Shown in pieces: positions 18,646 through 28,124 of a stretch of DNA of 64,000 nt. This DNA is from Nitrosomonas mobilis (GTDB lineage Bacteria; Pseudomonadota; Gammaproteobacteria; Burkholderiales; Nitrosomonadaceae): contig NZ_FMWO01000059.1 of assembly GCF_900103035.1 (NCBI RefSeq), positions 1 to 64,000 of the forward strand, written 5' to 3'. The notes beneath the pieces were generated by a model. That model was not told the DNA's origin and ran no database searches. It saw only the letters and a list, made by a program, of their open reading frames with translations. Positions within the stretch are counted from its first letter, which is position 1. Every line of letters starts with the position of its first letter. The translations under genes and the position numbers were made by a program.

Positions 18646-18672
18646 AGAGTTCCGAATTTTTAGAGGCGCCCT
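18646..18672 (-). repeat. End fragment of the GGGCACCTCTAAAAA repeat family (copy R5)
   Basis: The 27 bases read GAATTTTTAGAGGCGCCCT at their right end, the same terminus as the full repeat copies at 34495 and 43922. It lies directly beside the IS5-type element and runs up to the stop codon of the next gene. Only this end is left. Confidence 0.6.
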
Positions 18673-19230
18673 CTACCAATTACGGGGGGTGCCGGTATCC
18701 AGGTGAATAAAATCAGATTTCGGGTAATAACCTACTCCGCCTACATTTAAGGAAATCGCCACTTTTCGGAGAGTAGCAAGCGGCACGCCGGGCAGGCGAA
18801 CATCGATTGCCTTGCCCTGCATATGCAGACTTTTGGTCGCAACGCCGTTGCTGTTTGCCGAAAGCATGGCATTGGTAGCAGGTGACCGATACCCGGAAAT
18901 AATGTGGAAGGGTTGGACACGCCCCATGCGGTAACGCAAATACTCCATTAGGTCCAATAATCTTGGATCTATAGCATGCTGTTCACCAGAACGATGATCA
19001 CGTAGCACCCTGTCAATGGATTGCAGGGCGTCGGGGATATAGCGCCCTTGTACCCAGTAAGTCGCCTTGACGCGCTCGCCAGTATGTAAATTAAGCATGT
19101 CCAAGCGTTTTTCGCTTCTTTGCGAAATAATGTTGGCGTGTGCAGCAGGAAAAGCCAACAAAGCACAGGCACCAAGTCCCGCGCGCAAAAATTGACGGCG
19201 TGTTGTCATACCAGGTATCAAATCATGCAT
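18673..19230 (-). CDS. YcbK-like (DUF882) M15-type peptidoglycan protein with Tat signal
   Basis: A 185-residue exported protein of the DUF882/peptidase M15A group, related to E. coli YcbK (MepK), a murein endopeptidase. The twin-arginine signal TTRRQFLRAGLGACALLAF is clear. The fold motifs HIISGYRSPATN, KSLHMQGKAIDVRL and GVGYYPKSDFIHLDTG hold the zinc ligands His and Asp. The ATG at 19230 has a GGAG site seven bases before it. It lies 68 bp downstream of the L,D-transpeptidase gene on the same strand, a pairing conserved in many proteobacteria (ycbB-ycbK), which supports joint action on 3-3 cross-linked peptidoglycan. Confidence 0.85.
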   Translation of the reverse strand: MHDLIPGMTTRRQFLRAGLGACALLAFPAAHANIISQRSEKRLDMLNLHTGERVKATYWVQGRYIPDALQSIDRVLRDHRSGEQHAIDPRLLDLMEYLRYRMGRVQPFHIISGYRSPATNAMLSANSNGVATKSLHMQGKAIDVRLPGVPLATLRKVAISLNVGGVGYYPKSDFIHLDTGTPRNW

Positions 19231-19298
19231 GCATTTTCTCCATTAGTTGAAATAGGTTCCCTTCAGTAAGTAAGATAGTCAGTACGAACGTGGCCGTC

Positions 19299-20972
19299 TC
19301 AACCTAACCAGTGCGCAAGGGTCAATGCCCGCTTGTCACGCCCATAAATATCGGAAAAGAAACGAACATTGCCTTGCGCATCAGTCCAGGCAGTCAGATA
19401 CACAACATAGATTGGCAATCGTTCCGGCAGATGTACCGTGTAAGGCCTGCCGCTGCTAAGTTTATCCTGAAAGCCGCTTTTTTTCATGGACTGCCGCAAG
19501 GAAAATTCGGCAAGCTCCATCGGTTTTTCCAGCCGAATGCAGCCTGAGCTGAAAGTACGAATATCCCTTTTAAATAGCGACTTCGAGGGCGTATCGTGAA
19601 GATAAATGCTAAATGGATTGGAAAACATGAATTTTATGCTGCCCAGCGCATTTTTCTTACCCGGCATCTGCCGAAGAGCGTAAGGAAGCTTATTGCCAAT
19701 TGCATGCCAGTCAACCATATCCGGATCAATTTCGAATTCATGCGTATGGTCAGCATAGACCTTTATACCTTGAGAAACGAAAAAATCAGGATTTTGTTTT
19801 TGCTTTGGCAACAAATCTTTATTTGCAATACTGCTCGGAACATTCCAGTATGGATTAAGCACAACATGGGAAATATTGCTGTTAAAGCTGGGTGTTGATC
19901 GATAATCTCGTCCGACCACAATACGCATTTCCAAGGGCTGCTTGCCTGGCTCAACTGCGACCAGATTAAATCCTGCAATGTTGACCAGTATATACCTATC
20001 ACTCAGATTCCGTGGCAGCCAGCGCAGACGCTCCATATTGATACGCAACCGCTGGATATATTCTTGAGGTGACAGATTCATAGCCTGCCGGGTGTGCCTA
20101 CCGATGACGCCATCCGCATTCAGTCCATGCTGTTGTTGAAATGCTTTGACTGCATTTTCCAGTGTTTCGTCATAAAATGGACTGTCGCTGAAGGGAATGG
20201 CATAGTCTGGATTATCAAACAAGACACGAGTCTGCTCAATACGTTGCCGAATGAGCGGTATCGCTGAATGGGTAGTATTGGGTCGAATCGATGCGCTGGT
20301 TTCGGGAATGGGCAGCCACTTTTCTTCACTGCCGGCTAGTGTCCGGAATTTTGTCAGTAATTTTTTGAGGGCATGATATTGCGGAATATCTGGCGCCAGA
20401 CTCTCAAGTGCCTGCTGCAAATTATCTGACGCGAGCGCCTGCTGCAAAAAACTGGCTGCATCAAAAATCGGTTGCGTAATATGCCAGTCAGGATCGACGG
20501 CGCTTGCCTGCAACCGCCCACTACTGATATCTCGGATCAGTGACAGCAACGCCTGGGTAGCGCATAATTCCAACTCAAGCGAGACAGGATTATTGTTTTC
20601 ATGCCGAAATTGCCGAAGACTCTCGAAATCATAATCCGCAACCACCAATCCTTCTTCATCAGCACGGCCAATAAATGCCAGCGCAACATCAACCCTGGGC
20701 AACAGCTGATCCGATTCCGACCATACCGGCTGGTAATCGCGCAGACCATAGAAACGCTTGAGGGTCGCCAAACCGGTCTTTTGGTGCAGATCACTGGCAC
20801 CATCCATCAGGTGTTCGTACAGGGACTGAGAATTCACCACGGATGAATGAACATGAGCATGGATATGCAACGAGACCAACATGCCAGCAAAACAAATTAA
20901 CGTTCGTGCGGTCAAAACTGCTTTAGCGGAAGCGGGCAAAGCACTCAAATAACAAAACAAGACTTTCTCCAT
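19299..20972 (-). CDS. L,D-transpeptidase, YcbB/LdtD-like
   Basis: A 557-residue periplasmic enzyme forming 3-3 cross-links in peptidoglycan. Order of parts: N-terminal hydrophobic signal (residues 10-40); the YcbB-type scaffold domain (LKRFYGLRDYQPVWSE and EGLVVADYDF); a peptidoglycan-binding module (AVKAFQQQHGLNADGVIGRHT); and the YkuD catalytic domain with SSGCIRLEKP, the nucleophile being Cys478. The ATG at 20972 lacks a good ribosome site; a TTG four codons later is preceded by GGAG and could be the true start. A weak Fur-like sequence lies just upstream. It is transcribed with the YcbK-like gene. Confidence 0.88.
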   Translation of the reverse strand: MEKVLFCYLSALPASAKAVLTARTLICFAGMLVSLHIHAHVHSSVVNSQSLYEHLMDGASDLHQKTGLATLKRFYGLRDYQPVWSESDQLLPRVDVALAFIGRADEEGLVVADYDFESLRQFRHENNNPVSLELELCATQALLSLIRDISSGRLQASAVDPDWHITQPIFDAASFLQQALASDNLQQALESLAPDIPQYHALKKLLTKFRTLAGSEEKWLPIPETSASIRPNTTHSAIPLIRQRIEQTRVLFDNPDYAIPFSDSPFYDETLENAVKAFQQQHGLNADGVIGRHTRQAMNLSPQEYIQRLRINMERLRWLPRNLSDRYILVNIAGFNLVAVEPGKQPLEMRIVVGRDYRSTPSFNSNISHVVLNPYWNVPSSIANKDLLPKQKQNPDFFVSQGIKVYADHTHEFEIDPDMVDWHAIGNKLPYALRQMPGKKNALGSIKFMFSNPFSIYLHDTPSKSLFKRDIRTFSSGCIRLEKPMELAEFSLRQSMKKSGFQDKLSSGRPYTVHLPERLPIYVVYLTAWTDAQGNVRFFSDIYGRDKRALTLAHWLG

Positions 20973-21116
20973 TTTTATTTTTTTGATAATGATTGCTTTT
21001 TATCATAGGTTGCCTGTACCACAAAACAAAAATACATGTATTTTTAGCTTTATACTTCCATTTTTGCTGGAATTTGTCGTCTCAACCCCATTAATTATCC
21101 TTCCGAATCATTTGTA

Positions 21117-22622
21117 ATGCCTTTTATCCCCGTCTTACTCTGGACTGATGCGCTGGTTTATCTACTGGTAGCCACCGGTATTGGCTCCACGATTTACGTC
21201 CGGCGACATGCGCATTTGCGAGCACCTTGGCGTCGAGTAACACATAGCGCAAGCGGAATGTCTGCGCTAACCGTTTTAGCATGTTTCATCGTAATTGGTT
21301 TACTGGATACCGTTCATTTCCGCCCACTGCTACCAGACTCTCCACATCAAAGTGTCCAGAAAATCTACAGTACCGAGGTTCTTAGTCTACTGGATGTATG
21401 GTTGAAACCATTACGCGAGCAGGTGGAAAAAACCTATTCAGCCCCGCTATCGGCTCATCTTTATGCCAAGGAAACCATTGAAACAGCCGATGGCGGTCAA
21501 GTTCGAGAATTTCCTCGATTGATATACGGGGGCGCACAATTGCAGGATCCGGAATCGGAATTGCTCGCGGATGTCTGGTCGCGTGCACTGCTAGGTGCTG
21601 GGAGCGGATTGATATTGTGGATAGTTGCTATGCTGGCGCTAGTTAACTGGCTGGCGAAGCGCCGTGCCACAGCGTTTGCGCTCATGCATCGCTCCATATG
21701 GCAAAGAACAACCGAAGTTCCGTGGAACGCCATTCTATTAACACTGGCGTTGATACTGATACTCAGCGGCGCGATGACAGCGCTGGCCTCTCATTACCAT
21801 GTACTCGGCACCGACAAGGTCGGGCAGGATGTGCTCTACCATGCACTTAAAAGTATTCGCGTTGGTCTGGTTATCGGCACACTGACGACATTGATCATGC
21901 TGCCTTTTGCGCTGTTGCTCGGTGTTGCTGCCGGTTATTTTCGTGGTTTTGCCGATGATGTTATTCAATACACCTATACGACTCTCAGCTCCATTCCAAG
22001 CGTGTTATTAATCGCCGCAGCCGTGCTCATGATGCAGGTTTATATTGAAACGCACGCTGATCTATTCGAAACAGTTGCTGCCAGAGCCGATCTACGACTT
22101 TTGTTTTTGTGCATCATCTTAGGAATCACCAGCTGGACAGGATTGTGCCGATTGTTGCGTGGAGAAGCCCTCAAGCTACGTGAAATGGAATATATTCAGG
22201 CAGCACATGCGTTTGGTGTTTCCCATTGGCGTATCATCAGCCGCCATATTCTGCCAAATGTCATGCATATCGTACTGATTGTGACCGTTATGGATTTCAG
22301 CGGACTGGTGCTGGCAGAAGCAGTATTATCCTACGTTGGCGTGGGGGTCGATCCATCAATGATCAGTTTTGGCACCATGATCAATGCTTCCCGGTTGGAA
22401 ATGGCACGCGAACCCATGGTGTGGTGGACACTTTTTGCAGCATTTATATTCATGTTTGCATTGGTTCTAAGCGCCAATCTATTTGCCGATTCAGTACAAA
22501 ACGCGTTTAATCCACGTGTCAAAACCCTGCAGATAAACCATGACGACAGCAACGAACCAGGAGCTGAATCACAAATCGATAGCCAAGTCCTAACCTCACC
22601 CAAAGCGGAAAAACGCACATGA
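21117..22622 (+). CDS. Peptide-type ABC transporter permease (YejE/DppC-like)
   Basis: A 501-residue inner-membrane permease. An N-terminal extension with membrane segments (residues 8-25 and 45-65) is followed by a periplasmic stretch, then more helices and the binding-protein-dependent transport domain from about 220 on. The cytoplasmic coupling loop EALKLREMEYIQAAHAFGVS is clear. It resembles YejE/DppC permeases for oligopeptides or microcin-C-type compounds. The next gene starts inside its stop codon (ATGA), so the two are coupled. No partner permease (YejB) or binding protein (YejA) is next to it; these may be encoded elsewhere. The substrate is unknown. Confidence 0.8.
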   Translation: MPFIPVLLWTDALVYLLVATGIGSTIYVRRHAHLRAPWRRVTHSASGMSALTVLACFIVIGLLDTVHFRPLLPDSPHQSVQKIYSTEVLSLLDVWLKPLREQVEKTYSAPLSAHLYAKETIETADGGQVREFPRLIYGGAQLQDPESELLADVWSRALLGAGSGLILWIVAMLALVNWLAKRRATAFALMHRSIWQRTTEVPWNAILLTLALILILSGAMTALASHYHVLGTDKVGQDVLYHALKSIRVGLVIGTLTTLIMLPFALLLGVAAGYFRGFADDVIQYTYTTLSSIPSVLLIAAAVLMMQVYIETHADLFETVAARADLRLLFLCIILGITSWTGLCRLLRGEALKLREMEYIQAAHAFGVSHWRIISRHILPNVMHIVLIVTVMDFSGLVLAEAVLSYVGVGVDPSMISFGTMINASRLEMAREPMVWWTLFAAFIFMFALVLSANLFADSVQNAFNPRVKTLQINHDDSNEPGAESQIDSQVLTSPKAEKRT

Positions 22623-24664
22623 CGGCTTTACTGACCATCGAAGGCATGACCACACGCCTACGCGTTGGTGAGCGAACCATTTATGCCGTAGACGGCTTAT
22701 CTCTGGAAATAGAATGTGGACAAACCTTTGCGCTACTGGGTGAGTCCGGTTGCGGCAAATCCATGACTGCCCTGTCCATCATGCGCCTGCTGCCGGATGC
22801 CGGAGAGGTCACACAAGGCAGCGTTCGCCTGCATGCACAAGATTTGCTGACTCTGCCGGAATCAGCCATGCGCGAGTTGCGTGGCAATCGTATTGCCATG
22901 GTTTTCCAGGAGCCAATGCTCAGTCTTAATCCAGTGATGACAGTTGGCGCACAAATTGCAGAGGTCTTGCAGCGGCACACATCGATGAATAAACCGGCGA
23001 TACAATCCCGCATGATCGAGCTGCTGCAGAATGTCAGCATACCCGATCCGGCGCAACGGCTGACGGAATATCCATTCCAGTTTTCCGGCGGCATGAAGCA
23101 ACGCGTCATGATTGCCATGGCGCTGGCGGCACGTCCTGAGTTACTGATTGCCGATGAACCGACTACAGCACTGGACGTCACCATTCAGGCGCAAGTACTC
23201 GATCTCATGCGCGTCCTGCAGCAGCAAACCGGAATGGCTATTCTGCTGATTACCCACGATCTAGGCGTAGTGGCAGAAATGGCGCACCAGATCGGCGTGA
23301 TGTACGCTGGCGAAATGGTTGAATGCACCAGTCGTGAAAAATTTTTCCAGCAGCCCGCTCACCCCTATTCACAAAAATTATTCGCAGCACTGCCCTCGCG
23401 GCAAAAACGCGACCGCGCGCTGGCCGTCATCGGCGGAGAAATTCCGGCGCTATCGAAATCATTCACCGGCTGCCGTTTCGCTGATCGCTGCGAACAAGCA
23501 TGGTCGGTATGTCATGCCTCCATTCCGCCGTGGGTAAAAATTGCGCCCGGGCATCAGGTTCGCTGTCACCTCTACACCGCTCAAAATACTTCGAAAACAA
23601 AACCTGCAGTAACGCCATCAGAAAGAATCATTGCTCATTCTCCGCATAATAATAATACGGATCACCAGAATGATGCATTGCTGGAAGTACATGACCTGAA
23701 AATACATTTTCCAATTCGCCGCGGATTGCTGAAACGGGTTACCGGTCATGTCAAGGCAGTCGATGGGGTCTCACTCAGAATTGCACCTGGCCGAACCCTC
23801 GCGCTGGTAGGCGAATCGGGTTGCGGCAAAACCACTGTCGGCAAAGGCATTATGCAGCTCGTCGAAATAACGGCGGGCAGTGTTTATTTGAATGGTGAGG
23901 CACTGAGCGAGCTCAGGCGCAAACAATTGCTGGCAAAAAGAGCGCTTTTCCAGATTGTTTTTCAGGACCCCTATTCCTCACTCAATCCACGGATGCGCAT
24001 TGCTGAAATTATTGAAGAAGGCATCCGTGCGCTCCAGCCAGCACAGTCCAGGCAGAAGAACAAGGATATATCGGTACGATACACAGAAGTGGACGCTTTG
24101 CTGCAGCAAGTTGGTCTACCCGCAGACGTCAAATGGCGTTATCCTCATGAATTTTCCGGTGGACAACGTCAGCGTATTGCCATCGCACGTGCCTTAGCGG
24201 TTAATCCACAGTTGCTGATCTGCGATGAACCGACCAGTGCACTCGATGTTTCCGTACAGGCGCAAATCCTGAATCTACTGAAATCTCTGCAACACAAACG
24301 TGGACTAGCCTATCTTTTCATTACCCACAACATTGCCGTCGTAGACTATCTTGCCGATGAAATGGCAGTGATGTATCTGGGCAGAATCGTTGAAAGTGGA
24401 CCCGCGCAGGAAGTGCTCGATCATCCTAAACACCCCTACACACAGGCATTGTTGTCCGCCATTCCTGTTACAGATCTGGATGCCAAGCGCGACGTTATCC
24501 GCCTGGAGGGAGAACCACCGTCGCCAGCAAACACACCAACTGGCTGTCATTTTCATCCCCGTTGTCCCCATGTCATGCCGATTTGCCGTGAGGTTTATCC
24601 ATCGACCAGTCGCTTCGGTTCTGCACATGCGACCCGCTGTCATCTCTATAATTCGGATTTCTAA
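22619..24664 (+). CDS. Dual ATP-binding subunit of a peptide ABC transporter (YejF-like)
   Basis: A 681-residue fusion of two ABC ATPase domains, as in YejF. The first has Walker A GESGCGKS (about residue 41), signature FSGGMKQR and Walker B LLIADEPT; the second has GESGCGKTT at 398, FSGGQRQR and LLICDEPT. Each half ends with the oligopeptide-transporter cysteine motif ([28 protein letters not shown]), known in Opp/Dpp ATPases and in some cases linked to an iron-sulfur cluster. It would energise the permease encoded just upstream. The start overlaps the permease stop by four bases. Confidence 0.88.
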   Translation: MTALLTIEGMTTRLRVGERTIYAVDGLSLEIECGQTFALLGESGCGKSMTALSIMRLLPDAGEVTQGSVRLHAQDLLTLPESAMRELRGNRIAMVFQEPMLSLNPVMTVGAQIAEVLQRHTSMNKPAIQSRMIELLQNVSIPDPAQRLTEYPFQFSGGMKQRVMIAMALAARPELLIADEPTTALDVTIQAQVLDLMRVLQQQTGMAILLITHDLGVVAEMAHQIGVMYAGEMVECTSREKFFQQPAHPYSQKLFAALPSRQKRDRALAVIGGEIPALSKSFTGCRFADRCEQAWSVCHASIPPWVKIAPGHQVRCHLYTAQNTSKTKPAVTPSERIIAHSPHNNNTDHQNDALLEVHDLKIHFPIRRGLLKRVTGHVKAVDGVSLRIAPGRTLALVGESGCGKTTVGKGIMQLVEITAGSVYLNGEALSELRRKQLLAKRALFQIVFQDPYSSLNPRMRIAEIIEEGIRALQPAQSRQKNKDISVRYTEVDALLQQVGLPADVKWRYPHEFSGGQRQRIAIARALAVNPQLLICDEPTSALDVSVQAQILNLLKSLQHKRGLAYLFITHNIAVVDYLADEMAVMYLGRIVESGPAQEVLDHPKHPYTQALLSAIPVTDLDAKRDVIRLEGEPPSPANTPTGCHFHPRCPHVMPICREVYPSTSRFGSAHATRCHLYNSDF

Positions 24665-24681
24665 AAATTTGAGGACCAGCC

Positions 24682-26292
24682 ATGTCAATTGAACATGAGG
24701 TGAAACGTCGTCGTACGTTTGCCATCATTTCCCATCCAGATGCGGGTAAAACCACATTGACGGAAAAACTGCTGCTCTATGCAGGCGCAATCCATATCGC
24801 AGGTAGTGTCAAGGCACGCAAGGCAAGCCGCCATGCTACTTCGGACTGGATGGAAATCGAGAAACAGCGTGGTATTTCGGTTGCAAGCTCGGTTATGCAA
24901 ATGGAATATCGCGACTGTGTGATTAACCTGCTCGATACACCCGGTCACCAGGATTTTTCCGAGGATACCTATAGGGTATTAACCGCTGTTGATGCCGCGC
25001 TAATGGTGATCGATGCCGCTAATGGAGTAGAAGCGCAAACCATGCGACTGCTGCAGGTTTGTCGCGCGCGCAATACACCGATTATCACCTTTATCAACAA
25101 AATGGACCGGGAAGTACGAGAACCATTTGATTTGTTGAATGAGATCGAACGCACATTGGGCATGGAAACCATTCCCTTTACCTGGCCGATTGGCATGGGC
25201 AAGCTGTTTCATGGCGCCTATGACCTGAGAGAGCAGCATATGCGGGTTTTTCGCCCGGGTGAGGATCGCGCTGGTCAGGAAAAAATCGAAATCGTTACTG
25301 ACTTGGAAAGCCCTGCGGCACAGGAGCGTTTCAATCTTGGCCTGAATCATGCTTGGCAGGAAATCCAGCTGCTTCAAGAAGCTTCTCCGGAATTTAATCG
25401 TGATGAATTTCTAAGCGGGAAACAAACCCCTGTTTTCTTTGGATCCGCCATCAATAATTTTGGTGTACAGGAAGTACTGGATACGCTGGTCGATCTCGCG
25501 CCAGCGCCTAATCCACGTCTCGCAATTCAGCGCAAAGTATTGCCGACCGAGCAAAAATTTTCTGGATTGGTCTTCAAAATTCAAGCAAACATGAATCCTG
25601 CCCATCGCGACCGTATCGCCTTTGTGCGCATTTGTTCAGGAGAATTCAAACGCGGAATGAATCTTAAAGTCGTGCGCAGCGGCAAAGATATCCGTACCAG
25701 CACGGTCGTTTCCTTTCTCTCGCAGCGGCGCGAATTACTGGAGACCGCTTTTGCAGGTGACATCATCGGCATTCCCAATCATGGTACGTTGCAGCTGGGT
25801 GACACATTGACAGAAGGCGATAATCTGCAATTTACCGGCCTGCCGTTCTTCGCACCGGAAATCTTCAGAACAGTTGAAATTGCCGATCCATTACGTAGCA
25901 AACAACTCAATCTGGGACTTACTCAGCTTGGTGAGGAAGGCGCGATCCAGGTATTTCGTCCGCATATTGGCAGCATGCTACTGCTCGGCGCGGTCGGCGC
26001 ACTACAGTTTGAAGTGGTAGCGCACCGCCTGGAGCATGAATATGGCGTGGCGGCACGAATTATACCGGCAAAGTATCAGCTCGCACGATGGATTACGGCC
26101 GATGATCCACGTGAGTTGCAACGCTTCATCACTGCCAACGATTATCGCATTGCCTACGATGCGGTTGGCGCACCCACCTTCCTCGCTACTTTTGCTGCCG
26201 AAATCAGCGTGGCCGAAGAAAACTGGCCTACTATCCATTTTCATAAAATGCGCGAACACGCGGGATTGATGTTTCAGACGGCAGCATGCTGA
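24682..26292 (+). CDS. prfC: Peptide chain release factor 3
   Basis: A 536-residue translational GTPase that recycles RF1/RF2 from the ribosome. The GTP-binding motifs are HPDAGKTT (19-26), DTPGHQDF and NKMDRE, and the switch region RGISVASSVMQMEY is typical of RF3. The ATG follows a GAGGA site and lies 17 bp after the ABC gene. It ends FQTAAC. The last 99 bases of the gene plus 13 following bases are duplicated at 32521-32632, beyond the RuBisCO cluster, so this 3' end may have been rebuilt when that cluster was inserted. Confidence 0.95.
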   Translation: MSIEHEVKRRRTFAIISHPDAGKTTLTEKLLLYAGAIHIAGSVKARKASRHATSDWMEIEKQRGISVASSVMQMEYRDCVINLLDTPGHQDFSEDTYRVLTAVDAALMVIDAANGVEAQTMRLLQVCRARNTPIITFINKMDREVREPFDLLNEIERTLGMETIPFTWPIGMGKLFHGAYDLREQHMRVFRPGEDRAGQEKIEIVTDLESPAAQERFNLGLNHAWQEIQLLQEASPEFNRDEFLSGKQTPVFFGSAINNFGVQEVLDTLVDLAPAPNPRLAIQRKVLPTEQKFSGLVFKIQANMNPAHRDRIAFVRICSGEFKRGMNLKVVRSGKDIRTSTVVSFLSQRRELLETAFAGDIIGIPNHGTLQLGDTLTEGDNLQFTGLPFFAPEIFRTVEIADPLRSKQLNLGLTQLGEEGAIQVFRPHIGSMLLLGAVGALQFEVVAHRLEHEYGVAARIIPAKYQLARWITADDPRELQRFITANDYRIAYDAVGAPTFLATFAAEISVAEENWPTIHFHKMREHAGLMFQTAAC

Positions 26293-26319
26293 AAACTACA
26301 GTTACAAGATAAATTATCT

Positions 26320-26461
26320 GAGCACCTCTAAAAACTCAGAGATTTAAACAAGACCAACCACAAAATAAGAAATGTTCTTACACATTAACTATAAAATATA
26401 TAAGAACATTTCTTATAAGTGGCGCAGTATTGTGACGAAATGTTGACTTTTAGAGGTGCCC
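26320..26461 (+). repeat. GGGCACCTCTAAAAA repeat, 142-bp copy (R1)
   Basis: A miniature element with inverted ends (GAGCACCTCTAAAAA left; CTTTTAGAGGTGCCCT right), 28 bp after prfC. Inside is a 15-bp perfect inverted repeat (arms at 26366-26380 and 26401-26415, TAAGAAATGTTCTTA) that would form a strong hairpin and may also act as the prfC terminator. The segment GGCGCAGTATTGTGACGA is shared with copies at 34495 and 43922, but about 40 bp near the right end of those copies is missing here. No open frame. Confidence 0.85.
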
Positions 26462-26496
26462 TAAAGCCCCCTGACTCTATGGAACTTAAGGATAGA

Positions 26497-27717
26497 TTAT
26501 GCGGTTACAGATTCTTTCAATTGATGGTTTGTGCCGGATAGCGTTGCAGCAAAAGTAGTGTTGATCTTTTTAGGATCAGTCGAGTGGGATATTTGATTGT
26601 AGAAGGCATTATAGTGCGGGTGAGATTGGTAACTGTTGATAACATCCGCGTGCGCCAGTTGGATTCGCCAACAAAGGCGATATTGCCCCGAGTCTGATAA
26701 TGCCCAGCCCGAGAAAACCTGGCGCACACCCGGAATTGTCGCTAAAGTTTTACGTGCCTGTTCAGTCAGCGTATCAAGCTGCTGAATATAACGACTCTCG
26801 ACATTACAAATAATGATTTGTTCTACAGGCTGCCAAGGACGGCACTGAATCAAAACTTCAGCTGCGCGGCCCGCTGATCCCCAGAGATGCATATACAATT
26901 TGATTTTTTCTTGGAGGCTTTCTTTAACACCGCACAATGATTCGATATAGCCCTTTTTGTTGCTTTTTTGAATATTTAAACGAATTACTGCGGCAGCGAT
27001 ATCGGAAAGTTCCGTGTAACAGTTAATTTTAGCAACACCATTTAAAATCAGCTTATGGTACTGCTCTTCAACTAATCCACTTCCGCCATGCAGCACCAGC
27101 GGAATGTCGAGTTCATCGTTAATGCGCTTCAGGCGTTTGAAGTCTAATTTAGTGCTGCGACTGGGCTGGCGGCCATGGATTGTACCAACGGAAACAGCAA
27201 GGAAATCAATTTTGGTGCGCTCAACATACACTTTAGCTTCTTCTGAAGAGGTATAGACGACTTCTCCCAGATTATTGATTGCATTTTCTCCCTCCACACC
27301 ACCTACAAAACCGAGTATCCCTTCAACTGCTGTCCCGCAGGCATGCGCTACTTCTGTAACACGACTGGTTTGAGTGATATTGACTGGAAATGTTTCTGAA
27401 GAAACATCCAGCATGACACTGTTGCAACCAAGATTAATCGCTTGAACGATGGATTCATGCTTCTTTGCATGATCAAAATGGATAGCAACCGGCACTTTGG
27501 CGTGATGCGCAGCTCGTTCGACAGCCGGCATAATCAGACCAAAATCATGTTGATGGAAGAGCGGCTCAGAAAGATTGAGAATAACTGGTGAACGACAGAG
27601 CTCGGCTGTCATGATAATAGCTTCCAAGAAGTCCAAGCTTACCAGTCCAAAACCACCAATTGCGTAGTTATTTTGATAAGCATGCTTCAACATATCGCGC
27701 ATATCTACAAGTGGCAT
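26497..27717 (-). CDS. Class II fructose-bisphosphate aldolase fused to a Dabb-like domain
   Basis: A 406-residue protein. Residues 1-285 are a class II zinc aldolase of the FbaA/GatY type. Catalytic Asp82 and zinc His83 are in HFDHAKKHE, with His181 in GTIHGRQP, His210 in LHGGSGL and a final NCYTEL phosphate-binding stretch. Residues about 295-395 resemble a dimeric alpha/beta-barrel (Dabb) domain (YRLCWRIQLAHADVINSYQS, HPHYNAF). In the Calvin cycle the aldolase makes fructose- and sedoheptulose-bisphosphate, fitting its place at the end of the cbb operon. A GAGG site precedes the ATG at 27717. The C-terminal fusion is unusual, and the Dabb call is by pattern only. Confidence 0.8.
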   Translation of the reverse strand: MPLVDMRDMLKHAYQNNYAIGGFGLVSLDFLEAIIMTAELCRSPVILNLSEPLFHQHDFGLIMPAVERAAHHAKVPVAIHFDHAKKHESIVQAINLGCNSVMLDVSSETFPVNITQTSRVTEVAHACGTAVEGILGFVGGVEGENAINNLGEVVYTSSEEAKVYVERTKIDFLAVSVGTIHGRQPSRSTKLDFKRLKRINDELDIPLVLHGGSGLVEEQYHKLILNGVAKINCYTELSDIAAAVIRLNIQKSNKKGYIESLCGVKESLQEKIKLYMHLWGSAGRAAEVLIQCRPWQPVEQIIICNVESRYIQQLDTLTEQARKTLATIPGVRQVFSGWALSDSGQYRLCWRIQLAHADVINSYQSHPHYNAFYNQISHSTDPKKINTTFAATLSGTNHQLKESVTA

Positions 27718-27757
27718 TTTTATCCTCTGAAATTTAGGGGTGTGAATAAAAATTAGC

Positions 27758-28102
27758 TCAACGCATGATTCCTTCAAGTGCCTGATCCAAATCATCCAGA
27801 GCCGACCCCATGATAAGGCCTGCGCAGCTATGGTATAGCCACAATTCACAAGAAACGGGCAGGTGTAAACTATGTCGCCCACGAATCTGAAACTCGCGCC
27901 ATGCCAGAATGGGCTGATCATCTGTATTACTATCTACACATAGCCACATGGCCTTGTCTAGAATGACTTCTAATCCACGATGCTGCTGTAATGTAACTCG
28001 CAGTGGACAGCCTAAGCGTAGCAGCGCAAGTCGCCCGCGGTTATAACAAGCCGATTCCATCGTTTTGGGAAAAACTCGCCAAGGGAGAGTCAGCGTTTCC
28101 AT
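27758..28102 (-). CDS. Unrecognised small protein in the cbb operon (orf114)
   Basis: A 114-residue product from the ATG at 28102, between cbbX (22 bp upstream) and the aldolase (40 bp downstream), so almost certainly co-transcribed. I do not recognise a family. Visible features: a Trp/Arg-rich start (LPWRVFPKTM), LGCPLRVTLQQHRGLEVILD, WREFQIRGRHSLHLPVSCEL and an acidic end (SALDDLDQALEG). No signal peptide, membrane helix or metal motif is evident. The ribosome site is weak, suggesting coupling to cbbX; an upstream in-frame codon at 28171 would overlap cbbX. The coding frame is supported by position and compactness rather than by homology. Confidence 0.6.
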   Translation of the reverse strand: METLTLPWRVFPKTMESACYNRGRLALLRLGCPLRVTLQQHRGLEVILDKAMWLCVDSNTDDQPILAWREFQIRGRHSLHLPVSCELWLYHSCAGLIMGSALDDLDQALEGIMR

Positions 28103-28124
28103 CGCTATCAAGATATTGTAATTT

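Noticed and set aside
20985-21007. Fur box before the L,D-transpeptidase gene
   Set aside because: GATAATGATTGC is a good half-site, but the other half fits poorly (TTTTTATCAT) and the gene has no clear iron link; not listed as a feature.
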